The notes under the pieces were generated by a model. It had not been told where the DNA came from. It saw nothing but the letters and a program-made list of their open reading frames with translations, and ran no database searches. This document shows, piece after piece, positions 55,929-64,000 of a stretch of 64,000 nt of DNA; position 1 is the stretch's first letter, and every line of letters begins with the position of its first letter. This DNA comes from Parahalioglobus pacificus (lineage in GTDB: Bacteria > Pseudomonadota > Gammaproteobacteria > Pseudomonadales > Halieaceae), in NCBI RefSeq assembly GCF_014652275.1, contig NZ_BMYM01000001.1, positions 992,001-1,056,000 of the forward strand, in the 5' to 3' direction. A program made the translations under genes and the position numbers.

Positions 55929-58214
55929 ATGCTAAGTAAAGACTTGGAGCAAACCCTGAATGACGCCTTTCGCGCTGCCAGGGCCAAGCGACACGAGTTT
56001 ATGACGGTCGAGCATCTCCTGCTCGCACTGCTGGATAACAACGACGCCATCCGCGTACTCAAGGCCTGTGCGGCAGACATCGGAGCACTGCGCGGCGATC
56101 TGGTCGAGTTTGTCGACGCCACCACACCCCTGATCCCCGAAGATGAAGACGACCGGGATACGCAGCCAACCCTGGGTTTCCAGCGCGTGTTGCAGCGGGC
56201 GGTGTTCCATGTCCAGTCCTCCGGCAAGAGCGAAGTCACCGGTGCTAATGTGCTGGTGGCGATTTTCTCTGAACAGGAAAGCCAGGCGGTGTATTTCCTC
56301 AAGACCCAGAGCGTAGCCAGGCTGGATGTCGTCAACTACATCACCCATGGCATCTCCAAAGTGGGCGACGAAGGCGATACCTCAGAACCTGCGCCTACCA
56401 GCAGCGAAGAGGGCGGCGGGGAAGAAGGCGAATCAAACCCCCTGGACACCTACACAACCAACCTGAATGAAGAAGCCGAGGCGGGCCGAATCGATCCGTT
56501 GATCGGGCGCATCCCCGAAGTGGAGCGAGTTGCCCAAATCCTGGCGCGCCGCCGCAAGAACAACCCCTTGCTCGTCGGTGAATCCGGTGTCGGTAAAACC
56601 GCCATCGCCGAGGGCTTGGCCAAGATGATCGTTGATGGGGATGTGCCCGAGTTACTGCAGAATGCGGTGGTGTACTCCCTGGATCTGGGCGCGCTGCTTG
56701 CGGGCACCAAGTATCGCGGCGATTTCGAAAAGCGGCTGAAGGGGCTGTTGGCTGAGCTCAAGCAGCGTGAAGGTGCCATTCTGTTCATCGATGAAATTCA
56801 CACGATCATCGGTGCAGGCGCTGCATCGGGTGGCGTTATGGACGCCAGCAATCTGCTCAAGCCGTTACTCAGTTCCGGGCGTATGCGCTGTATTGGCTCC
56901 ACCACCTTCCAGGAATACCGCGGCATCTTTGACAAAGACAAGGCATTGAGCCGTCGCTTCCAAAAAATTGATGTACTGGAGCCCAGCGTTGAAGACGCCT
57001 ACAAGATTCTTAAAGGTCTGAAGTCGCGCTTTGAGGAACACCATGGGCTTCGCTACACCGACAAGGCCCTTAAAACCGCCACAGAGCTATCGGCACGCTA
57101 CATCACAGACCGTTTCCTGCCCGACAAGGCCATCGATGTGATCGATGAAGCCGGCGCCTACCAGCAGTTGCAGCCGGTGAGTAAGCGCAAGAAGGTCGTG
57201 GGTGTGGGAGACATTGAGGCGGTGATTGCCAAGATCGCCCGCATTCCACCGAAGACGGTGAGCAGCGACGATAAGGAAGTGCTCAAGAAGCTCGAAAGTA
57301 ATTTACAGATGGTGGTCTTTGGACAGGACAATGCCATCTCATCGCTGTCTACGGCGATTAAGATGGCCAGAGCCGGATTACGAGACGGCGACAAGCCCAT
57401 CGGTTCGTTCCTGCTGGCTGGCCCCACGGGCGTCGGCAAAACCGAAGTCACGCGGCAGCTTGCATTGCAGCTGGGCCTGGAGCTGATTCGCTTCGATATG
57501 TCGGAATACATGGAGCGCCACACCGTATCGCGCCTGATCGGTGCACCGCCCGGGTACGTGGGTTTCGATCAAGGGGGACTGCTCACTGATGCAGTGACCA
57601 AGCATCCCCACGCCGTCGTGTTGCTGGATGAGATCGAGAAAGCCCACCCGGAGGTCTTCAATCTGCTGCTGCAGGTGATGGATCACGGAACCCTAACGGA
57701 CAATAACGGGCGCAAGGCGGATTTCCGTAACGTCGTTCTCGTCATGACCACCAATGCCGGAGCAGAGAGCATCAGCCGACGGACCATTGGTTTTACGACC
57801 CAGGATCACAGCACTGACGGGATGGAAGCCATTAACCGGATGTTTACGCCCGAGTTCCGCAACCGCCTCGATACCATTGTGCAGTTCGAGCCATTGGGCG
57901 AGGACGTTATCCTTACTGTCGTGGATAAGTTCCTAACCGAGCTTCAGGGGCAGCTGGATGAGAAGCGCGTCATGCTGGATGTGGATGAAGACGCGCGCCT
58001 ATGGTTAGTCGAGAAGGGCTATGACAGGAACATGGGTGCACGCCCCATGGCCCGCATCATTCAGGAACACATCAAGAAACCCCTGGCAGAGTTAGTGCTG
58101 TTTGGTGAACTCGCCAAATCTGGCGGCACAGCGAAGGTCACCCTGGACAAAGCCCGGGATGTGCTGGAAGTCTGTGTGGAAGAGGAGGCCGAGGAGGCCT
58201 TGGTCGAAACCTGA
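55929..58214 (+). CDS. clpA: ATP-dependent Clp protease ATP-binding subunit ClpA
   Basis: A 761-residue double-AAA unfoldase (E. coli ClpA 758). Two Clp N repeats come first, then Walker A1 GESGVGKTA and Walker A2 GPTGVGKTE; FIDEIHTIIGAG and LLDEIEKAHPEVFN are Walker B regions. The ClpP-binding loop is IGF in RRTIGFTTQ. It starts at the ATG at 55929, 19 bases after clpS. ClpP is not in this window. A convergent hairpin separates it from infA. Confidence 0.96.
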   Translation: MLSKDLEQTLNDAFRAARAKRHEFMTVEHLLLALLDNNDAIRVLKACAADIGALRGDLVEFVDATTPLIPEDEDDRDTQPTLGFQRVLQRAVFHVQSSGKSEVTGANVLVAIFSEQESQAVYFLKTQSVARLDVVNYITHGISKVGDEGDTSEPAPTSSEEGGGEEGESNPLDTYTTNLNEEAEAGRIDPLIGRIPEVERVAQILARRRKNNPLLVGESGVGKTAIAEGLAKMIVDGDVPELLQNAVVYSLDLGALLAGTKYRGDFEKRLKGLLAELKQREGAILFIDEIHTIIGAGAASGGVMDASNLLKPLLSSGRMRCIGSTTFQEYRGIFDKDKALSRRFQKIDVLEPSVEDAYKILKGLKSRFEEHHGLRYTDKALKTATELSARYITDRFLPDKAIDVIDEAGAYQQLQPVSKRKKVVGVGDIEAVIAKIARIPPKTVSSDDKEVLKKLESNLQMVVFGQDNAISSLSTAIKMARAGLRDGDKPIGSFLLAGPTGVGKTEVTRQLALQLGLELIRFDMSEYMERHTVSRLIGAPPGYVGFDQGGLLTDAVTKHPHAVVLLDEIEKAHPEVFNLLLQVMDHGTLTDNNGRKADFRNVVLVMTTNAGAESISRRTIGFTTQDHSTDGMEAINRMFTPEFRNRLDTIVQFEPLGEDVILTVVDKFLTELQGQLDEKRVMLDVDEDARLWLVEKGYDRNMGARPMARIIQEHIKKPLAELVLFGELAKSGGTAKVTLDKARDVLEVCVEEEAEEALVET

Positions 58215-58216
58215 AC

Positions 58217-58241
58217 TTGCCCCGGTATGGCACCGGGGCAA
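58217..58241. terminator. hairpin between convergent clpA and infA
   Basis: TTGCCCCGGT and ACCGGGGCAA form a perfect 10-bp stem with a 5-base loop immediately after the clpA stop. There is no T-run on either side, but the strength and position suit a bidirectional terminator. Confidence 0.55.
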
Positions 58242-58246
58242 TGTGC

Positions 58247-58465
58247 TTAACGCTCGCGGTAAGTGATGCGGCCTTTGGTCAGGTCGTAGGGCGTGAGTTC
58301 AACGCGTACCTTGTCACCGGTCAGAATGCGGATGTAGTTCTTACGCATTTTGCCGGAGATGTGCGCGGTCACCACATGGCCATTCTCAAGCTCTACGCGG
58401 AACGTTGTGTTAGGCAGGGTATCAACTACCTCGCCTTCCATTTCAATCTGGTCTTCCTTTGCCAT
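58247..58465 (-). CDS. infA: translation initiation factor IF-1
   Basis: A 72-residue S1/OB-fold protein with [22 protein letters not shown] (in parts), [21 protein letters not shown] (in parts) and [13 protein letters not shown]. It is the typical IF-1 sequence and length. The neighbours clpA and bpt-aat reproduce the enteric order. It is transcribed on the minus strand. Confidence 0.98.
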   Translation of the reverse strand: MAKEDQIEMEGEVVDTLPNTTFRVELENGHVVTAHISGKMRKNYIRILTGDKVRVELTPYDLTKGRITYRER

Positions 58466-58533
58466 ACGGCGGCAGGTCCTCGGGGTTTTACGAAGGTGCG
58501 CATTTTGCCCGAATTGGGGCTTGGGTGCCAGCG

Positions 58534-59253
58534 CTATTCTTGGGAATCAGCCCGCGCCCAGCGCCCGCCGCGATAGAGCTCCAAAGGCTTATAGCCCGAC
58601 TTGTAGGCCATTTTCTGGCAGTCCTTTATCCAGTAACCCAGGTAGAGGTGGTCAAGTCCCATTTGCCGGGCTTGCTCGATCTGCCAGAGGATGGCGTAGG
58701 CACCGAGGCTGCGCTTGTCCAGGTCGGGGTCAAAAAACGTATAGATTGCCGACAACCCGTCTAGCATCACATCGACGACGGCAACCGCAACCAATGACTG
58801 GTGGTCGTAGAATCGGTAGTAGTGTGTACAGTCCCAGGCATCGTTCAGGAACGATTCATACTGGTCCCGATCGGGCGGATACATGTCGCCATCAGCGTGG
58901 CGCAGGTTGATGTAGCGCTGATACAGACCATAGGCCGTGTCGTCGCGAATGTCGCCGGTGCGCTCTACCGCGAGATCGCGATTGCGCTTCATAATACGAC
59001 GCTGTGCCCGATTGGGCTGGAAGTCCTTTACCGGGATGCGCGCCGGAATGCAGGCGTTACAGGCGGTGCAATGTGGGCGATAAATATGGCTGCCGCTGCG
59101 CCTGAAGCCCAATACCGAAAGATTGCTGTAAAGGGTTTGATCAACTTCCTGGCGCGGGTCCACAAACAGCGTCGTCGCTTCCTGATCTTGCAGGTAGCTG
59201 CAGCTGTGCGGGTAGGTGGTATACACCTTGAGGTCGCGTAATGATGAGGTCAA
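58534..59253 (-). CDS. bpt: aspartate/glutamate leucyltransferase (Bpt)
   Basis: A 239-residue leucyl-tRNA:protein transferase of the ATE1/Bpt type. It adds Leu to N-terminal Asp/Glu, feeding ClpS-ClpAP. [20 protein letters not shown] (20) begins the Zn-type region, with [15 protein letters not shown] (CxxC) and YEPHRSQRR-like [14 protein letters not shown] later. It starts at TTG 59253, overlapping the aat stop as TTGA. It completes the N-degron set with clpS and clpA. Confidence 0.92.
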   Translation of the reverse strand: MTSSLRDLKVYTTYPHSCSYLQDQEATTLFVDPRQEVDQTLYSNLSVLGFRRSGSHIYRPHCTACNACIPARIPVKDFQPNRAQRRIMKRNRDLAVERTGDIRDDTAYGLYQRYINLRHADGDMYPPDRDQYESFLNDAWDCTHYYRFYDHQSLVAVAVVDVMLDGLSAIYTFFDPDLDKRSLGAYAILWQIEQARQMGLDHLYLGYWIKDCQKMAYKSGYKPLELYRGGRWARADSQE

Positions 59254-59960
59254 ATCAGGGCTCCACAGCGTGCCGGTAACTGCCAGCGCAAATCCGCCAA
59301 TGTCTCATTGACAGTTTGGGCAAGCAGGGACTCGAAGTCCAGCCGCGACAGGTTGCTTGCCCCAAGACTGTTCAGGTGTTCACTTTCAACCTGGCAATCG
59401 ATCAATTTGAATCCCGCCCCACTCAGCAGTTTTACCAGCGCGACCAAGGCAACCTTGGAGGCATCGGCTGTGCGACTGAACATGGACTCGCCAAAGAATG
59501 CACCGCCGAGTGCCACGCCGTACAAGCCGCCGACCAGTGTGCCGTCTCGGTGCACTTCGATAGAGTGTGCGTAGCCCATGGTATGAAGCTGGGTGTAGGC
59601 ATCAATCATACTCTGGTCAATCCAGGTGCCGTCCTGGCCTTCCCGGCTTGCAGCACACTGACGCATGACCTCGGCGAAGTGGGAATCCACGCTGAGATCA
59701 AACTCATCTCGCCTGAGCGTTTTTCGCAAGCTGCGCGACACATGCAGGTTAGCTGGCAGCAGCACTGAGCGCGGGTCGGGCGACCACCAAAGTACCGGCT
59801 GGGGCGCTTCAAACCAGGGGAAGATACCGCGCCTGTAGGCGGCTAGCAGGCGTTCCGGTGACAGGTCACCGCCGGCGGCCAGTAAACCGTTCGGATATTC
59901 GAGCGCCTCACTCGTGGGTGGGAAGCCATAGGCGTCAGAGACGTGCTGGATCAGTGCCAT
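59250..59960 (-). CDS. aat: leucyl/phenylalanyl-tRNA-protein transferase
   Basis: A 236-residue Aat. FPPTSEALEYPNGLLAAGGDLSPERLLAAYRRGIFPWF (in parts) is the classic N terminus, with WWSPDPRSVL and YGVALGGAFFGESMFSR. It adds Leu or Phe to N-terminal Arg/Lys. It is translationally coupled to bpt (TTGA overlap). Confidence 0.96.
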   Translation of the reverse strand: MALIQHVSDAYGFPPTSEALEYPNGLLAAGGDLSPERLLAAYRRGIFPWFEAPQPVLWWSPDPRSVLLPANLHVSRSLRKTLRRDEFDLSVDSHFAEVMRQCAASREGQDGTWIDQSMIDAYTQLHTMGYAHSIEVHRDGTLVGGLYGVALGGAFFGESMFSRTADASKVALVALVKLLSGAGFKLIDCQVESEHLNSLGASNLSRLDFESLLAQTVNETLADLRWQLPARCGALI

Positions 59961-60014
59961 CGACTTATTATGCGGTGAAGCCGGGGCGCCGGCGAGTGCA
60001 GATGCCCCGAGAGC

Positions 60015-60995
<981 letters not shown>

Positions 60996-61222
60996 TTAAA
61001 TAAACGGCCGTTGCTGCCTGAAAAAAACGGCCTGCAGTGCCTGTAATGGGGGCTGTCATGGTAATTTAAAGGGGGGCAGACAGCAAAAGCGAGGCCAATT
61101 CTAAGAACCGGATATAAGCCTTTGAATACATAGGCAAAATCGGTCACAATTCCCACATCACAAGAAGCGGGCAGGAGCGTGTATGGAATGCGCTCCCAGC
61201 AGCGACACAGAGGCGGGTACGG

Positions 61223-63538
61223 GTGTCTGAGACAACCAAACACGAAAACTTCCTGGGGCCACGGTTACGCGAGGGCGCGTTCATCGGGATCAGCGCCGCC
61301 TGTGGCTATCTGCTGCTGGCACTCATTACGTACAGCACACGCGATCCCGGCTGGTCAGCAACTGGCGCGGGCGAGGGCATCGCCAACCTCGGCGGTATCA
61401 CAGGCGCCTGGATGGCGGACGTGTTCTTCTCGCTGGTGGGGTTTGCCGCCTACCTGTTCCCAGTCATGCTGGCCTACCGGGCCGTGATTATTCTCCTGGA
61501 CCGTAACGAGCCGGGCGGCTTTGACTGGATGACGTTCAGCATCCGCACCCTGGGGCTGGTGCTGGTGATGATCGCCGGCACCGCGCTGGCCGCAATGAAC
61601 GACCTGGGTAACAGCGGATTACCCCAGGGCGCCGGAGGTATTCTGGGGCAATCCATCGGTGACGCATTCACACGTGCGTTTAGCCCTGTGGGCAGTCGCC
61701 TCATTTTGCTCGCCGTGTTCCTGTTTGGTATGACCATCTTCACCGACCTGAGCTGGCTGCGTCTGATGGAGCAAACGGGCGCGGCAGCGATAGCTGGCTA
61801 CCGCCGCTCCCAGGCCTTGGTGTTATCGTTGGTCGATGGGATTCGAGACCGGCGTGAGCGCGACAAGCAGCTCGAAGCGCGCAAGGTGGTTATTGAGGAA
61901 CATGTCAAGAAGACCAAGAAACGCAAACCGCCCAAAATCAAACCCCTGAAGCCCAAGGCCGAGGCCAGCGAGCGGGCTGAGAAGGAAAAGCAGCAGCCGC
62001 TGTTTGATGCTCCGGTTACCGGTGAGTTGCCGCCGCTGGAGCTGCTGGATGAGGAAGTGAAAGACCCTAACACCGGTTACTCCAAAGAGGCGCTTGAGGG
62101 GCTCTCCAAGCTGCTGGAGTTAAAACTGGCGGATTTCGGGGTTACCGCAGAAGTCACCGCCGTATATCCGGGCCCGGTTATTACCCGGTTTGAGATCCAG
62201 CCGGCCGCCGGGGTGAAGGTGTCTCGCATCTCAAACCTGGCAAAGGACCTCGCGCGTTCCCTGGCGGTGATCTCGGTTCGCGTTGTTGAGGTGATTCCCG
62301 GCAAGAGTGTTGTGGGTATTGAGATTCCCAACGAAGACCGGGAGGTAGTTAACTTCCGTGAGGTCTTGGCCTCAAAGGCCTTTGACCAGTCTCGCTCACC
62401 ACTGACTCTGGCACTGGGTCACGATATTTCAGGGCAGCCCGTGGTGGCAGATCTGGCCAAGATGCCTCACCTGCTGGTCGCAGGTACCACCGGTTCAGGT
62501 AAGTCGGTGGGCGTGAACTGCATGCTGATCAGCTTGCTCTACAAGTCCAGCCCGGAGGACGTTCGGCTCATCCTCGTAGACCCGAAGATGCTGGAATTGT
62601 CGGTGTACGACGGTATCCCTCACCTGTTGACGCCTGTGATCACCGATATGAAGGACGCCGCCAACGGCTTGCGCTGGTGCGTGGCGGAAATGGAGCGGCG
62701 CTACAAACTGATGGCCGCATTGGGCGTGCGGAATTTGTCTGGCTATAACCGCAAGGTCCTGGACGCTAAGAAAGCTGGGACTCCCATCGCTGATCCGCTG
62801 TGGACCCCCGATCCGATATTCGCCGAAACCGACGAAGAACAAACACCGCCCGACCTCGATAAGCTGCCGGCGATTATTGTGGTGATCGACGAGTTCGCCG
62901 ACATGATGATGATTGTGGGCAAGAAAGTGGAAGAATTGATTGCCCGTATTGCCCAGAAAGCGCGTGCGGCGGGTATTCACCTGATCCTGGCGACACAGCG
63001 CCCCTCTGTGGATGTCATCACAGGCCTGATCAAGGCGAACGTACCCACCCGGATCGCCTTCCAGGTCAGCTCCAAAGTGGACTCCCGAACCATTCTGGAC
63101 CAAGGCGGTGCTGAGCAGCTCCTGGGGCACGGCGACATGCTGTACATGCCGCCCGGCTCCGGTATTCCCAACCGTGTGCATGGGGCATTTTGTTCCGATG
63201 AAGAAGTGCACCGCGTGGTCGCCGACTGGAAGCGCCGCGGTGAACCCTCATACATCGATGGCTTACTGGATGAGGGCAGTTCCACGCCGGTGACCGCCGG
63301 GGAACTTCAGGCTGGCTCGGCAGACGAAGATAATGAGGGCGATGCCCTCTACGACGAAGCGGTGCACTATGTCACTCAGTCTCGACGTGCATCCATTTCC
63401 AGTGTGCAGCGTAAATTGCGTATTGGTTACAACCGCGCTGCGCGGTTGATCGAGTCCATGGAGACGGCAGGGGTCGTGTCCGAGATGGGCACTAATGGTC
63501 AACGCGAAGTGCTGGCACCGCCGCCACCAGAGGAATAG
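61223..63538 (+). CDS. ftsK: DNA translocase FtsK
   Basis: A 771-residue translocase. It has four N-terminal transmembrane helices (about residues 12-175), a short charged linker, and the motor with Walker [13 protein letters not shown] and Walker [14 protein letters not shown]. The C-terminal winged-helix gamma domain ([22 protein letters not shown], in parts) recognises KOPS. The linker is much shorter than in E. coli (1329 aa), as in pseudomonads. It starts at GTG 61223. It is followed by lolA, as in enterics. Confidence 0.95.
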   Translation: MSETTKHENFLGPRLREGAFIGISAACGYLLLALITYSTRDPGWSATGAGEGIANLGGITGAWMADVFFSLVGFAAYLFPVMLAYRAVIILLDRNEPGGFDWMTFSIRTLGLVLVMIAGTALAAMNDLGNSGLPQGAGGILGQSIGDAFTRAFSPVGSRLILLAVFLFGMTIFTDLSWLRLMEQTGAAAIAGYRRSQALVLSLVDGIRDRRERDKQLEARKVVIEEHVKKTKKRKPPKIKPLKPKAEASERAEKEKQQPLFDAPVTGELPPLELLDEEVKDPNTGYSKEALEGLSKLLELKLADFGVTAEVTAVYPGPVITRFEIQPAAGVKVSRISNLAKDLARSLAVISVRVVEVIPGKSVVGIEIPNEDREVVNFREVLASKAFDQSRSPLTLALGHDISGQPVVADLAKMPHLLVAGTTGSGKSVGVNCMLISLLYKSSPEDVRLILVDPKMLELSVYDGIPHLLTPVITDMKDAANGLRWCVAEMERRYKLMAALGVRNLSGYNRKVLDAKKAGTPIADPLWTPDPIFAETDEEQTPPDLDKLPAIIVVIDEFADMMMIVGKKVEELIARIAQKARAAGIHLILATQRPSVDVITGLIKANVPTRIAFQVSSKVDSRTILDQGGAEQLLGHGDMLYMPPGSGIPNRVHGAFCSDEEVHRVVADWKRRGEPSYIDGLLDEGSSTPVTAGELQAGSADEDNEGDALYDEAVHYVTQSRRASISSVQRKLRIGYNRAARLIESMETAGVVSEMGTNGQREVLAPPPPEE

Positions 63539-63545
63539 GGCCGCC

Positions 63546-64000
63546 ATGGAAACCTCACCGTTGCGATTGTTGTTAGTCGCTGCGTTATCTGCCTGTCTCA
63601 TTATCGGTATTGCCCGGGACGCTCAGGCCAGCGCCACCGCATCGCTCACCGAGCGATTGTCTGAAGTGGTGCACATGCGCGGCGATTTCATGCAGACGCA
63701 ATACGGGCCCAACGGTGAAGTCCTCGGGGAGTCAGCAGGGCGCTTTCAACTGCTGCGCCCGGCTTTTTTTTCTTGGGAAATCACGTCACCTGACAGTCAG
63801 TTGATCGTCGCTGATGACATCTATCTGTGGCACTACGACAAGGACCTTGAGACGCTGACCCGGCGTCCGGTCACCGCCGTTGCAGTGAGTCCTTTGCAGG
63901 TACTGGGCGGCGACCTTGCAGCATTGAGTGATCGCTTTGATATCGAGGGGGAGGGCGATAGTTATACGCTGCGTGCCCTTGATGCAGATGCCGGCTTTGA
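63546..64000 (+). CDS. lolA: outer-membrane lipoprotein carrier protein LolA (partial)
   Basis: 151 codons of LolA before the window ends. It starts at ATG 63546 with AGGG shortly upstream. A signal peptide (about residues 1-26) is followed by TERLSEVVHMRGDFMQTQYG (20), GRFQLLRPAFFSWEI and LIVADDIYLWHYDKDLETLT (20), as in LolA. It carries lipoproteins through the periplasm from LolCDE to LolB, serving lipoproteins such as those at 10092-10736 and 45969-47549. Confidence 0.9.
   Translation, partial: METSPLRLLLVAALSACLIIGIARDAQASATASLTERLSEVVHMRGDFMQTQYGPNGEVLGESAGRFQLLRPAFFSWEITSPDSQLIVADDIYLWHYDKDLETLTRRPVTAVAVSPLQVLGGDLAALSDRFDIEGEGDSYTLRALDADAGF

Overview
The window reads as a chromosomal segment of a marine-type gammaproteobacterium. 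Gene content and order match the pseudomonad/enteric core: rluE-nudJ-mnmA-hflD-purB divergent from icd, then clpS-clpA, infA-bpt-aat, trxB, ftsK and lolA; cysB-thrH-pabB; and an RoxA-type oxygenase. Lifestyle genes are a P450 cluster, a luciferase-like oxidoreductase, a propionate/methylmalonyl-CoA pathway and Tat-exported redox enzymes. That mix is typical of the OM60/NOR5 (Halieaceae) group, but the taxonomic placement is inference. I see no rRNA, CRISPR, phage or insertion sequence. Almost all the DNA is coding, and many genes overlap by 4 bases (ATGA, GTGA, TTGA).

Layout. 1-5551: an exported methyltransferase-like protein, then a tight plus-strand run of YheU, TusA, EpmC, Xni, PdxB, an ATP-NAD kinase-family protein and MsrB. 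5570-5900: a minus-strand tRNA-Glu/tRNA-Gly pair with a strong promoter and a broken copy of the tRNA-Gly 3' end. 5931-9090: a PA2817-family protein, an ABC-2 transporter (YadGH-like), QueF and a 57-residue small protein. 9227-10736: tRNA-Ser with promoter and terminator, a possibly structured leader before a His-rich exported repeat protein, a DUF805 membrane protein and an SGNH lipoprotein. 10994-16358: a cytochrome c / Tat FAD oxidase / Tat PLP-enzyme operon facing an LLM oxidoreductase and an MFS carrier. 16514-19479: moaCDE, flavin reductase, Nudix and peroxiredoxin genes.

19524-27013 is an accessory catabolic cluster: P450, amidohydrolase-fold protein, two GSTs, a SnoaL-like protein and an outer-membrane channel, facing an acyl-CoA ligase and its MarR regulator. 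27172-37041 holds a nuclease of the ExoIII/Crc family, YajC, a cysteine-desulfhydrase-like enzyme, an AGCS symporter, an oversized acetyl-CoA hydrolase/transferase, a 5'-nucleotidase, CysB, ThrH and PabB. 37380-45950 is a complete propionyl-CoA to succinyl-CoA module: carboxyltransferase, an unusual 939-residue biotin carboxylase, epimerase, mutase and MeaB, plus a Rieske protein. 45969-53884 is the minus-strand RNA-modification/purine operon ending in RoxA, a GNAT fusion and a protease lipoprotein. 54058-64000 is the icd-to-lolA core; lolA is cut by the window end.

The parts most worth attention are the exported cytochrome/FAD/PLP operon, whose PLP enzyme has lost the usual zinc ligands; the catabolic cluster, whose amidohydrolase-fold protein lacks metal ligands; the inverted-repeat leader before the His-rich protein; and the divergent biotin carboxylase. 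All functional statements come from reading motifs and translations by eye; no database search was run.
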